From NCBI GenBank assembly GCA_002409595.1, contig DHNQ01000004.1, positions 7,977 through 71,976 of the forward strand: 64,000 nucleotides of DNA, in the 5' to 3' direction. Below are positions 1-8,600 of the stretch, piece after piece. The stretch's first letter is position 1; each line of letters opens with the position of its first letter. Source of the stretch: Dysgonomonas sp. UBA5412 (GTDB lineage: Bacteria; Bacteroidota; Bacteroidia; Bacteroidales; Dysgonomonadaceae). A program made the position numbers and the translations under genes. The notes beneath the pieces are model-generated. The model was not told where the DNA came from, did not search any database, and was given only the letters and a program-made list of their open reading frames with translations.

Positions 1-1
1 G

Positions 2-760
2 AAAAGTAAGAAGAAGATTAAAGATGAAGAGAAAAATATTATTGTCTTCGATAAAGAAGATTATAATAGTTTTAATGAATCTATTTTAGGGTTAGGTGAT
101 ATTAGTGCGAAATCTGTGCAAACCAATGCTTTGAGTGTCATTTTTGATCTGGAAGGTTTTACGAATTTCTGTAAACAGATCGACCCAGACTTGGCCGTTC
201 CTGAATATTTGAGTAAATTCCTGAAGTGGATATTTGATAAAGTTAGGACGGAACTTATCGCTAAAGAATATGACGAGGGCTTTAAAACTTGGACTGATCT
301 TCCGTTTCTTTCAAAATATTTAGGAGATGGTGTTCTGTTTTTATGGGATACGAAAGATATGTCAGATATAAGAATATTGAATGTGGTGGCTTTAATGAAT
401 AAAATATGTAATGAGTATACAAAAGATTTTTTGCCACAAATTTCAAAAGGAGTATCTTCTCCACCAAGTAAATTGAGGTGTGGTATTGCCAGAGGCACTA
501 TATATAGTGTAGGTGAGGGTAGTGACTTTGTCGGTCCATGTATTAATATGTCTGCTCGTTTGCAAAAGTTATATTCCCTGTCTTTTTGTTTCTCAAGAAG
601 AGGTATAGATCCTAATAATATGGCAGAAGGGTATACAAAACAATTTGTTGTGAAGAAGGTGAATATAAGAGGAATCGGAGAAGAAGAACTTGTATGCGTT
701 TTAAAGAGTGAATTTGATAAATTAGCAACGGAGGATAAGAAAAAATTCTCAGATGCTTAA
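2..760 (+). CDS. Class III nucleotidyl cyclase domain protein, 5' end cut by the window
   Basis: The frame is open from base 2, so the GTG at 116 is an internal valine and the gene begins upstream of the window. The protein has the core of an adenylate/guanylate cyclase: a first metal Asp in VIFDLEGFTNF, the second metal Asp in LGDGVLFLW, and the transition-state Asn and Arg in INMSARLQ, preceded by a GIARG strand. It ends in a Lys-rich tail. The class converts an NTP to a cyclic NMP. No receiver, HAMP or membrane segment is visible in the part seen. The soluble, compact architecture recalls Pycsar cyclases (PycC) that make cCMP or cUMP upon phage infection, but the effector gene that would prove this is not visible; downstream is an unrelated lemA/TPM pair on the other strand. 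The cyclase fold is confident, its nucleotide and role are not. Confidence 0.8.
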   Translation, partial: KSKKKIKDEEKNIIVFDKEDYNSFNESILGLGDISAKSVQTNALSVIFDLEGFTNFCKQIDPDLAVPEYLSKFLKWIFDKVRTELIAKEYDEGFKTWTDLPFLSKYLGDGVLFLWDTKDMSDIRILNVVALMNKICNEYTKDFLPQISKGVSSPPSKLRCGIARGTIYSVGEGSDFVGPCINMSARLQKLYSLSFCFSRRGIDPNNMAEGYTKQFVVKKVNIRGIGEEELVCVLKSEFDKLATEDKKKFSDA

Positions 761-777
761 TTTTGCTTACAATACTA

Positions 778-808
778 AAAAAGGAGACTTGAAAAAAGTC
801 TCCTTTTT
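778..808. terminator. Bidirectional intrinsic terminator
   Basis: A perfect 13-bp inverted repeat (778-790 with 796-808, loop of 5) has A-runs on its left and T-runs on its right. It lies between the converging cyclase gene and TPM-domain gene and can serve both. Confidence 0.85.
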
Positions 809-848
809 ATATATTCATACAGAAGTTTGAATTTAAATCGTCTTATTT

Positions 849-1616
849 TTAGAAGCTGCGACCTGCGCCGCCTCCTCCGAAACTACCTCCTCCGCCTCCT
901 CCGAAGCCACCGCTGAAACCTCCTCCGCTACTACGACCACCACCGAAGCCGCCGCCCCATCCGCCAAAACCGCCTCCGCGACGATTGCTTCCTGATGAGG
1001 GACCTCCTTTACTGTTTTTGTATGCTATGTAGAATATAAGCAGAATGACAAGTATTTGTATTATTATGCCTATTATATCCGAAAAAGAAAGATCGTCGTC
1101 TTCGTCATCGGCTTTAAATTCGCCCGACAAATATTTGATTATTGCGCCTGCTGCTTCTTTGCTAGCAGTGTAATAATCGCCTTGCTGGAGGTATGGAATC
1201 ATGTATTGATCCATGATCCTACCGCAGCGAGCATCGGTAAGTATATGCTCCACTCCATAGCCGGTGGCTATAAATATGCGTCCGCGTTCATTGCCTATAC
1301 GAGGTTTGATGAGTATGAGTACTCCGTTGTTTTTATCCTTTTGTCCGATACCCCATTTCTCGCCAAGACGAATGGCAAAGTCGGATACGTCATATCCCTT
1401 CAGGTCGTCTACCGTGACAATGTATATTTGCGTAGAAGTACTGTCGTTGTATGCTCGCAGTATGTGTTCGAGGTCGTTTTGCTGATCTGCTGAAAATGTG
1501 CTTGCAAAGTCGTTTACCAATCTTGGTGGTGACATGGGATTGGGCAAATCGTCTTGCGCCTGCAAATGCAGAGAGGTGAGCAAGAGAACGAAGAATATTT
1601 TAAGTATATGTTTCAA
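849..1616 (-). CDS. TPM-domain membrane protein (YgcG family)
   Basis: The protein has a signal peptide ending near LHLQAQ, a TPM (DUF477/YgcG) domain beginning at LVNDFASTFSADQ and containing the family segment IATGYGVEHILTDA, one transmembrane helix (IIGIIIQILVILLIFYIAY) and a C-terminal tail of Gly, Phe and Ser. TPM domains sit on the outer face of the inner membrane; in plants the homologue TLP18.3 helps photosystem II repair, and in bacteria the role is unclear. There is no ATG in the frame. I chose the TTG at 1616 because it gives a normal signal peptide (KHILKIFFVLLL); another TTG at 1637 would add seven residues. It follows lemA by about 90 bases, the usual pairing, so the two are probably co-transcribed. 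Confidence 0.85.
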   Translation of the reverse strand: MKHILKIFFVLLLTSLHLQAQDDLPNPMSPPRLVNDFASTFSADQQNDLEHILRAYNDSTSTQIYIVTVDDLKGYDVSDFAIRLGEKWGIGQKDKNNGVLILIKPRIGNERGRIFIATGYGVEHILTDARCGRIMDQYMIPYLQQGDYYTASKEAAGAIIKYLSGEFKADDEDDDLSFSDIIGIIIQILVILLIFYIAYKNSKGGPSSGSNRRGGGFGGWGGGFGGGRSSGGGFSGGFGGGGGGSFGGGGAGRSF

Positions 1617-1707
1617 TGTTTCCGGTTTTTTATTCAAAAAAATCTTGAATATTCATATATTAATATCAGGCTGAATTTACTCCTGCCTGATATAATATTT
1701 TGTTTTT

Positions 1708-2304
1708 TTAAAATTCTACTTTCGGAGCACTCTGTGCGGCGGCGTCAGCCTCAAAGTAACCCTTCTTTTCGAAACCGAAGATTCCTGATAGTATATTGCG
1801 TGGAAACATACGGATGAAAGTATTGTAATCTTTTACCTTCTCGTTAAACTTGTTGCGTTCGGTCGAAATGCGGTTTTCTGTACCTGTTAATTCGTCTTGC
1901 AGTGCAAGAAAGTTAGTATTTGCCTTCAAGTCAGGATAGTTTTCCTGCACCATAAGCAGTCGTCCGAGAGCAGAACCTAGTTGTCCTTGAGCCTCTTGAT
2001 ATTTTTTGATGTTTTCTTCTGTCAGCTGATCTGCATTTACATTCATTTGTGTAGCCTTTGCCCGTGCATCTACTACGGCTTGCAAAGTTTCTTGTTCGTG
2101 TGTCGCATATCCTTTTACGGTAGCTACAAGGTTAGGCACAAGGTCGGCACGGCGTTGATAAGCATTCTGTACCTGTGCCCATTGCGATGATACGCCTTCT
2201 TCTTTTCCTACCATACCATTGTATCCCGATTTAATCCAGAAGAATCCGATAAATCCTATTACTACAATTACAATAATGGCGATTAAACCTTTCGATAATT
2301 TCAT
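1708..2304 (-). CDS. lemA: LemA family protein
   Basis: This is a 198-residue protein with an N-terminal membrane anchor (IAIIVIVVIGFIGFFW) followed by a helical LemA domain with the family signature QVQNAYQRRADLVPNLVATV. Its size and topology match the family: a short cytoplasmic N-terminus and a helical bundle outside the inner membrane. LemA proteins are nearly always encoded beside TPM-domain proteins, as here, but their cell function is not settled. The ATG start at 2304 follows a TACTTTTG promoter element by about 95 bases. Confidence 0.93.
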   Translation of the reverse strand: MKLSKGLIAIIVIVVIGFIGFFWIKSGYNGMVGKEEGVSSQWAQVQNAYQRRADLVPNLVATVKGYATHEQETLQAVVDARAKATQMNVNADQLTEENIKKYQEAQGQLGSALGRLLMVQENYPDLKANTNFLALQDELTGTENRISTERNKFNEKVKDYNTFIRMFPRNILSGIFGFEKKGYFEADAAAQSAPKVEF

Positions 2305-2398
2305 TGTGTTTGCTTTTTGAGTTAAAATAATTCGATATATTTATGTTTAAAACAAGAATATACCTCATTTTGTTGTTTTCTACAAAATATATTAGGTA

Positions 2399-2406
2399 CA
2401 AAAGTA
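2399..2406 (-). promoter_or_regulatory. Bacteroidetes -7 element for lemA
   Basis: On the minus strand the bases read TACTTTTG, matching TAnnTTTG, about 95 bases before the lemA start. No clear -33 TTTG is seen. Confidence 0.45.
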
Positions 2407-2473
2407 TTAAAAAAACGTGATATTTGTTTTGTAACATCCGAATTGGAATCTACTTAACAGAAATAAAAGAATA

Positions 2474-3490
2474 ATGACACCGGACAATAATAAATATATA
2501 GAAGATATTCTCAAGGATGGATTTGAACAACATACTATCCCTTTGCAAGACGATAGCGAAGGGTGTAATGTAGCAACGCTGATCAGAAGGCTTTCGCCTA
2601 GAGACACAGACAAAGCTGTGTTGTATATACATGGATTCAACGACTATTTCTTTCAGACGGAAATGGGGCATGAGTTTAACGATCATGGATATAACTTCTA
2701 CGCTCTTGATTTGCGAAAATACGGACGGTCTTATCTGCCTCATCAAACGAAGAATGATATAAGAAATCTGGACGATTATTTTGAAGAAATTGAGATAGCT
2801 TTGCATATAATCCGACAAGAGGGCAATGAACACGTAGCTCTGTTTGGGCACTCTACCGGAGGGCTTATCCTCACCTTGTTTGCTAAAAGTAATCGCTATG
2901 ATACTCTTTTTGATGCCCTTATTCTGAATAGCCCTTTCTTTGAATTTAATAAGAGTGCTTTACTCAAAGCTTTTATTCCTTTAGCAGCCTTCGTCGGAAA
3001 ATATTTTCCTAACCTTAAAATATCCGGAGGTTTAAGTGAAGAATATGGTAAGAGCATCCACCATTCGTTCGATGGCGAATGGGATTATAATTTGCAATGG
3101 AAACCGAATATGCCCCCTAAAGTAAAGTTGGGCTGGGTGAGGGCAATATATATGGGGCAACAACAATTGAAAAAACATATCATTATCAGTAAACCTTTGC
3201 TCGTTTTACATTCTGCACGGTCAACTACAAACTTCAAAGATTCGATCTTGATGCACTCGTGCGATGCTATATTGAATGTGCGTGACATAGCACGTATTGC
3301 AAACAAGGTGGAAGGTCGTAAGGATATTATTGCCATAGACGGGGGATTGCACGACCTCGTATTGTCGGCTAAAGATATACGCAGACATGTGTATGATGTT
3401 ATTTTCGGATGGTTGCCCCATTCAGGTATTCAGGTTTGTAGTATGATGATATCATCTTATTTTGTTTCACATGCTCCAAATTTAAGATGA
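2474..3490 (+). CDS. Alpha/beta hydrolase, monoglyceride-lipase/lysophospholipase type
   Basis: This is a 338-residue serine hydrolase of the Hydrolase_4 (S33-like) family. The oxyanion region is YIHGFNDY, the nucleophile elbow is GHSTGG, and a late IDGGLHDLVLS carries the expected catalytic His. The strand-turn FYALDLRKYGRS is typical of lysophospholipase-like members. There is no signal peptide, so it acts in the cytoplasm, probably on a lipid ester, but the substrate cannot be read from sequence. It stands divergent from lemA with 169 bases between. Confidence 0.85.
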   Translation: MTPDNNKYIEDILKDGFEQHTIPLQDDSEGCNVATLIRRLSPRDTDKAVLYIHGFNDYFFQTEMGHEFNDHGYNFYALDLRKYGRSYLPHQTKNDIRNLDDYFEEIEIALHIIRQEGNEHVALFGHSTGGLILTLFAKSNRYDTLFDALILNSPFFEFNKSALLKAFIPLAAFVGKYFPNLKISGGLSEEYGKSIHHSFDGEWDYNLQWKPNMPPKVKLGWVRAIYMGQQQLKKHIIISKPLLVLHSARSTTNFKDSILMHSCDAILNVRDIARIANKVEGRKDIIAIDGGLHDLVLSAKDIRRHVYDVIFGWLPHSGIQVCSMMISSYFVSHAPNLR

Positions 3491-3583
3491 TATTGTATAT
3501 TCCGACTTTCAGGACATTTATTCCTCTTTATAGAACTTTACTTAACCAAATAAATAGCAGACCTTTACATAAAAAATATAGGT

Positions 3584-3874
3584 ATGAAAATAGCATTATT
3601 TTTGAAGCAAAGCAAAATAGATGAATCCGAATCTTCCATACCGGTCCTTGTGCTACATGCAGATAACAAATCGGTGATGGAAGTCGAAAAGGACTATTTT
3701 GTGAATAAGGATATTAATTATATTGCTCTGTGGCTTCTGACCAAGCACATAAAGGAAGTGTATGTAACTGAGATAAACCCTCTGGTGAAAAAATTATTTG
3801 AGAAGTTGGGGGTTAAGGTAAGATGTTATAAGGATATGGAACGTAACTCTATTTTAAGGAAATACCTTATTTGA
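3584..3874 (+). CDS. Small conserved-looking protein, possibly NifX/NifB-like fold
   Basis: This is a 96-residue protein with no signal peptide. The middle and end (NYIALWLLTKHIKEVYVTE then LFEKLGVKVRCY) resemble the strand-helix pattern of dinitrogenase iron-molybdenum cofactor (NifX/NifB C-terminal) domains, in which the final segment reads as a Gly-Val turn before the last strand. The match is weak and by eye. The ATG at 3584 follows a purine-rich leader. It may be a small stand-alone gene; the hydrolase before it ends 93 bases upstream. I do not assign a function. Confidence 0.5.
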   Translation: MKIALFLKQSKIDESESSIPVLVLHADNKSVMEVEKDYFVNKDINYIALWLLTKHIKEVYVTEINPLVKKLFEKLGVKVRCYKDMERNSILRKYLI

Positions 3875-4061
3875 CTTATAACACGAATAATACCGTTAAA
3901 AACAAAAATAGTTATACTTTAGGCAAACAGACCGAAACTCGCTTAGTTACTTTACATATCCAGACTCATTAATTACAGAATCAAAATATTGGATTCTTGG
4001 AAACGAAAGCGCAATCTGCTTTTGTATGTATGTACTTCTAAATTTTTGTCAGTTACTATTT

Positions 4062-4943
4062 TTAGCTTTCTCTATATTGTACCGGAGTCAAGCCCGTATG
4101 CTTCTTAAAAAAACGCCCAAAAAAAGAAGGATTCGGGAAATTCAATTCTTCCGAAATCTGTAGAATGGTCAAGTCTGTTGTTTTCAACATATATTTTATT
4201 GACGATATAAGAGCCTCGTTGATCCACGAAAATGCAGTCTTGCCCGTTCTCTCCTTTATTATGGTAGATAAATATTTAGGGGTCAAAAACATCTTGTCTG
4301 CATAAAACTGCAATGTTTTTTCCTCTTTGTGATGAGCTAATAATAATTTGAAGAATGTATGGACTTGCTCTTTTTGATATTTGTTTGATTCTGATTCCTG
4401 AATTTCACTTTTTTCCGTTATAGTATTATGATATATAGCACCTACTTCCGACAATAGAGCTACTAGCAGGCTTTTTGCCATTTGTTCCCTAAAAGGATGA
4501 TCTCTCCGCTTATATTGTTTCACTATAAAGGAGTGAAATTCCAATAATCTTTCGGTTTCCTCTTCCGATACCTTCAGGCAAGGTGATTGTATGATACTCA
4601 TTGATACATCAAAATTGTCTAACGATGGCATTTCGGTAAGAAAATCGGGCGAAAAAATAAGAAACTCAATCATTGCATTCTCATCAAGCTCGGTGATCTC
4701 TATAATGTAATGAGGCAAGAATGTCATTATCGTATTTTTCTCTATTTCATATTCTTTAAAGTTTATTTTCAACTTCCCATTACCGTTGATACAGATTGCG
4801 AATATGACGCCATCTGTAATAAAAGGGTGGTGTGTCGATATCTGAGCTTTACACAAAGCTTCGTCAGCTACAATAAAGTTTTTAATTGCATATGGATCTA
4901 TCTGTTCCGATATGTCTTTGATCTGTATTTTGGATAAGTTCAT
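4062..4943 (-). CDS. AraC family transcriptional regulator
   Basis: This is a 293-residue protein with an N-terminal cupin-like sensing domain and a C-terminal AraC/XylS double helix-turn-helix. The second HTH contains ISEELNFPNPSFFGRFFKKH followed by TGLTPVQYR, the classic AraC end. The first HTH is around LQFYADKMFLTPKYLSTIIKE. A longer frame reaches 5030, but its first 29 residues are Cys- and Lys-rich and unlike a cupin, so I start at the ATG at 4943 (MNLSKIQ). It is divergent from a pair of outer-membrane barrel genes and could regulate them or itself. The ligand is unknown. Confidence 0.9.
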   Translation of the reverse strand: MNLSKIQIKDISEQIDPYAIKNFIVADEALCKAQISTHHPFITDGVIFAICINGNGKLKINFKEYEIEKNTIMTFLPHYIIEITELDENAMIEFLIFSPDFLTEMPSLDNFDVSMSIIQSPCLKVSEEETERLLEFHSFIVKQYKRRDHPFREQMAKSLLVALLSEVGAIYHNTITEKSEIQESESNKYQKEQVHTFFKLLLAHHKEEKTLQFYADKMFLTPKYLSTIIKERTGKTAFSWINEALISSIKYMLKTTDLTILQISEELNFPNPSFFGRFFKKHTGLTPVQYRES

Positions 4944-5146
4944 TATTGAGTATATTTTGTGCTGATTACTACATGTCTTCTTATAGTAAACACACATTTT
5001 ATTGTGAAATTGGCAAATGCAAATATACATATTTTATTCAAGCTAAAATTAAAGTCCGGATAAATGGATTTATATTCGACATGCCGACATAATTAATATT
5101 GAAATATATTTTTACATACATTGGTTTATTTTTCGTAAAAATATGT

Positions 5147-5154
5147 TATTTTTG
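5147..5154 (+). promoter_or_regulatory. -7 element for the first outer-membrane barrel gene
   Basis: TATTTTTG matches TAnnTTTG, with a TTG about 23 bases upstream. It predicts a leader of about 70 bases before the ATG at 5232. Confidence 0.45.
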
Positions 5155-5231
5155 TGTGAATTTATGTAAAATGAATGGCGCGGATATTTCTAACCATTCT
5201 CTAGTATAAACAATTTAATCTATAAGAAACA

Positions 5232-5837
5232 ATGAAGAGAGTTTTTTTACTATTAACAGTTATGTTAGGGTTGGCCACAATGGCTAATGCACAAGAAGTT
5301 GGTAAATATTGGGTAGGCGGTAGCCTTGGTTTTACAGCAGTAGATGGAGATGGATCAACGGATTACAATTACAAGATTGTTCCTGAATTTGGTTATGTAT
5401 TATCAGATAAACTAGGTATAGGGGTAAAACTTGGATACCAACATCTTGAAAATGGTACAGGTACGTTGATTGGAGAAGCAATTTCTGCAAATGGTACAGG
5501 TGATATAGACATTTTGTCAATCAATCCGTTCCTTCGCATATCTTGTATCAAAGGTAACATCGGAGGTCTGTTTGTAGATGCAGGAGCAGGATATTCTCAT
5601 GTGAAAAATGAATTCAACGTTTTGGAGTCTTATGCTACAATTAAACAAAAAGCTAATATTGTAGAAGTAGGTTTTCGTCCGGGTGTAGCTCTTAATGTAT
5701 CAGACAAAGTTGCTTTGACTGCAAAATTTGGATTCTTGGGCTGGCAACACGGATGGGGAGATATTACTACAACTAATAAATATGGTTTTGATTTCAACTT
5801 GGATCAAGCATTGTTAGGTGTTAATTTTGTATTCTAA
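5232..5837 (+). CDS. Outer-membrane beta-barrel protein (paralogue 1)
   Basis: This is a 201-residue protein with a signal peptide ending ATMANAQ and alternating strands rich in Gly and aromatic residues (YWVGGSLGFT, FGYVLSDKLGIGVKLGY), ending in VNFVF, the terminal Phe typical of outer-membrane barrels. The size suits an eight-stranded barrel of the OMP_b-brl/OmpW-like group. The second paralogue follows at 6194 and shares the pattern KxWLGGSxG, PELGY, GIGxxxGY, FxKGxxGGLFVDxGxGY and EVGFRPGVAxNV. The function is not known; such proteins often anchor or stabilise the envelope. Confidence 0.85.
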   Translation: MKRVFLLLTVMLGLATMANAQEVGKYWVGGSLGFTAVDGDGSTDYNYKIVPEFGYVLSDKLGIGVKLGYQHLENGTGTLIGEAISANGTGDIDILSINPFLRISCIKGNIGGLFVDAGAGYSHVKNEFNVLESYATIKQKANIVEVGFRPGVALNVSDKVALTAKFGFLGWQHGWGDITTTNKYGFDFNLDQALLGVNFVF

Positions 5838-5890
5838 ATATAAGCCTATACAATATCTATTTATATAGATACATACATTAATATAATATA

Positions 5891-5931
5891 TAAGGCAAAG
5901 TCTATCTCGTAACGAGATAGACTTTGCCTTA
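5891..5931 (+). terminator. Long perfect hairpin terminator
   Basis: A 20-bp perfect inverted repeat (5891-5910 with 5912-5931) is followed by TTTT. It closes the transcript of the first barrel gene. The rest of 5838-6193 is AT-rich with no convincing gene. Confidence 0.8.
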
Positions 5932-6193
5932 TTTTATATATAGACTTTTACATAAAAAATGGCTTTCCGTCTTTTAGAACATCTGATCTGAATAATAGAA
6001 CATTGCTTATCTCTACAATCTTCAAATTTTTTGCAATAAAAGAATAATAGGACATATTTGCAGAATGTCAGACCTTTTCCCGAGTCTTTTTTTATAAGAT
6101 CTTTGTAATGTATTCGAAAGCGATATACACATAACAAAGTTGAATAAATAAATTAAGGTTAATAAAAGGTTATCACAAATTAAAAAAAAGATT

Positions 6194-6751
6194 ATGAAAA
6201 AATTATTTTTTACACTAGCAATTATGTTCGGGCTAACTTCAGTTGTTAATGCTCAAAATACAGGTAAAATGTGGTTAGGCGGAAGCGTTGGTCTTAATAC
6301 AACTAAAGTAACGCATGGTAACAGACTTACTAATTTTAATATCACACCTGAATTGGGATATATGACCAACGAAGATCTGGGAGTAGGTATCAGATTCGGA
6401 TATGCTCACAAAGAGTATGATCTAAAAGGAGCTAAAGCAAAAGCTGATGGTTTTACAGTAAATCCATTTGCGCGTTATTCATTCCTTAAAGGAGAACTTG
6501 GAGGCTTGTTTGTAGACGGAGGTGTAGGTTATACATATAGTAAGCTAAAAACAGTAGATACTAAAGTTCACGAATTAGAAGTAGGTTTCCGTCCGGGAGT
6601 TGCATTTAATGTAACTAACAATATATCTCTTATCGGAAAATTCGGTTTCTTAGGCTATGAATATGAAAAATTCGGTAGTCAAAAGACTAACTCTTTCGGA
6701 TTCGATTTTGATCTGGATCAAATACAATTAGGAATGAATATTGTATTCTAA
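6194..6751 (+). CDS. Outer-membrane beta-barrel protein (paralogue 2)
   Basis: This is a 185-residue protein with a signal peptide ending SVVNAQ, then a barrel closely related to the gene 360 bases upstream: the order of motifs is the same (MWLGGSVG, ITPELGYM, GVGIRFGYA, FLKGELGGLFVDGG, ELEVGFRPGVAFNV, LDQIQLGMNIVF). It also ends in Phe. The pair looks like a tandem duplication with separate transcription, since the first gene ends in a strong terminator. The role is unknown. Confidence 0.85.
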   Translation: MKKLFFTLAIMFGLTSVVNAQNTGKMWLGGSVGLNTTKVTHGNRLTNFNITPELGYMTNEDLGVGIRFGYAHKEYDLKGAKAKADGFTVNPFARYSFLKGELGGLFVDGGVGYTYSKLKTVDTKVHELEVGFRPGVAFNVTNNISLIGKFGFLGYEYEKFGSQKTNSFGFDFDLDQIQLGMNIVF

Positions 6752-6811
6752 TATAATAGAGCACTTCATTATATGAAAGTCACTCAATGATTCTCTTCAG
6801 TTTCATTTCAG

Positions 6812-6846
6812 GAGGTTGCTACCGTGAGGCAGTAACCTCTTTTTTG
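6812..6846 (+). terminator. Intrinsic terminator after the second barrel gene
   Basis: A 9-bp stem with one G-U pair (6812-6820 with 6831-6839) is followed by TTTTTT. Confidence 0.75.
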
Positions 6847-7177
6847 TATATAAAGAGAAAATAAGCTAAGGAAAGAGGGGGTAATTTCTTCAAACCCGAA
6901 AACTCCGCATTCTCAAATCCGATAAAAACAATCGGATACGAATACGGAGCCGTTTGTGTAAAATCTTCATAAGGTTGAAAAGTCTTGCTTTTGACGTATT
7001 CCTGAGTCCGCAATTTCCAACCTTTCCACTTTAGGTTTTTTTGTTGGTCAGTTAAATCAGACAGAGTAATGAACTTATTTTTCAACTAGTTCACTGAAAG
7101 ATAAACAAATAAATGGTTGAGAAAGTTTAGACCGATACTAAAAATATTTTTATGTTATAAAACCTAAACATTTAAAC
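6847..7177. other. Stretch without a supported gene
   Basis: Between the terminator and the end of the DUF5723 gene there is only a minus-strand frame (7085-6819) that has no ATG and runs into the terminator. It could be the remnant of a lost gene, but nothing in it is recognisable. Confidence 0.4.
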
Positions 7178-8599
7178 TCAATCACAAACTCTGTTCCCCA
7201 AAGGAATACTAAAACCTAACTGAAGGTTTAAAGCCCGGCTTGAAGTAGGCAAAAAATCGGTGGATATATGGGGTAGAGCATAGTCGCTGGCAAGAAAAAA
7301 GTTAAGACCTTTTTTAGGAGTAATATGCAGTGCCAATCCAAAAGTATCGAATTGACTATGATTTACCGAATAAGTAATAGCTGTAGACAACCATGAATTA
7401 GGCTGATAATTGGTCGAGAAAGTAATTTCTGATATATTTATATAATTTCCGAAACGGACAGAATACAATGCTCCGAACGATAATTTATGTTTAATAAGCT
7501 CATATTCAGCTCCGATATTCATATTGGCACGTAGCATAGTAGTTCTTGCTTTTCTTTCATCTCCCTTCAGATTCACAGCTTTCTTGATATCATCGAATGC
7601 GTCTTCAAAAACATCGAAGATCGACGATCCGTCTCGATTGTATATTTCATAATCGTTTGGCGATATCTCTACCTCGGTATCCGGCGATTGTAGGCTTATA
7701 CTATTATCTTTAGTCCATGTAATAAAACCAATATCGTTTATCGCTGCCGATATACGCAAGCCTTCCATCGAAGGAAAAATATCTTTAACTTTATAAACTG
7801 CACCTATATCCACACCTGCTCCAAAACCGGGGATGTTGAATTTACCGAAATCGAAGCCATCCAGATTCCCTTTTTCGTCATATTTGGGTATTACACCCGG
7901 AGCCGATCCCTTCAAAGTTACCCTCGATCTGGCTCGCCAATAGTCAGGGCCTGCATCTATGCTGAGGTTGCGTGTATCGAGATTATAATCGGCCAATCCT
8001 CCCAGCAATTTTACGCGTGCTCCTAATATCAGATTTTTGTCCCTAAATGGGCGAGAGTGCGCTACTCCCGCTTCTATAAATGCCTGTCCCGTAGAGTTGA
8101 GGTCTGATAAGTCGTATCTGGATTGATTATTCTGGTCGAACCCCTTTTTCAATAATTCGAAGAACGGCTTAGGTACACTGGCATCGAAATGTGCCCGGAT
8201 ACCCAGATCAAAATTCCAGTAATTTTCGCCTCTGAACATTCCCAATCCAAATAATTTGATGTTAACATCTGCATTGGCATAATTATCAGGTTGCAAACGT
8301 GACAGAAACTCATCGGGCGATACACTCAGGTGCATAAAAGTTACACGTTGGCTTCTATCCCCTTTGAATGTAAAATTGTCCAGATTAAAAGTATTGGTCT
8401 GTCCATTCACCCCTATGTATGGCAATACAGGCACTATAAGATATCCTTGCTCCGGTTGCAAGGCCGGATTCAGATTATTCCGCATGTGTGAGGTCGACAT
8501 AAAGTAGTCTGACTTCGTAACCTGCGAGCGTGCATTTATCAAACTGCACAATGATAATATAAGCAAGAGAATATATTTTTTTTCGAATGTCATATTCAT
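7178..8599 (-). CDS. DUF5723 family outer-membrane protein
   Basis: This is a 473-residue protein with a signal peptide (YILLLILSLCSLINARSQ) and the long chain of amphipathic strands seen in porin-like DUF5723 proteins of Bacteroidetes. The features are an N-terminal NNLNPALQPEQGYLIVP block, central GFGAGVDIGAVYK and C-terminal short strands GLNFFLASDYA and LNLQLGFSIPLG. It probably forms an outer-membrane barrel; no substrate is known. It is one base downstream of a lipoprotein gene and so translationally close to it; the two probably form an operon and may act together at the cell surface. Confidence 0.8.
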   Translation of the reverse strand: MNMTFEKKYILLLILSLCSLINARSQVTKSDYFMSTSHMRNNLNPALQPEQGYLIVPVLPYIGVNGQTNTFNLDNFTFKGDRSQRVTFMHLSVSPDEFLSRLQPDNYANADVNIKLFGLGMFRGENYWNFDLGIRAHFDASVPKPFFELLKKGFDQNNQSRYDLSDLNSTGQAFIEAGVAHSRPFRDKNLILGARVKLLGGLADYNLDTRNLSIDAGPDYWRARSRVTLKGSAPGVIPKYDEKGNLDGFDFGKFNIPGFGAGVDIGAVYKVKDIFPSMEGLRISAAINDIGFITWTKDNSISLQSPDTEVEISPNDYEIYNRDGSSIFDVFEDAFDDIKKAVNLKGDERKARTTMLRANMNIGAEYELIKHKLSFGALYSVRFGNYINISEITFSTNYQPNSWLSTAITYSVNHSQFDTFGLALHITPKKGLNFFLASDYALPHISTDFLPTSSRALNLQLGFSIPLGNRVCD

Positions 8600-8600
8600 A

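Noticed and set aside
849..1010. Gly-rich repeat at the end of the TPM gene
   Set aside because: The repeated GGC/CCTCC pattern is the codon echo of the Gly-rich tail, not a DNA repeat element.
1056..1493. 145-residue plus-strand frame inside the TPM gene
   Set aside because: It lies entirely opposite the TPM-domain gene and shows no domain; it is a shadow of that gene.
6819..7085. 88-residue minus-strand frame
   Set aside because: It has no ATG, starts with TTG right after a stop, and its 3' end lies in the terminator of the converging gene. No family is recognisable.
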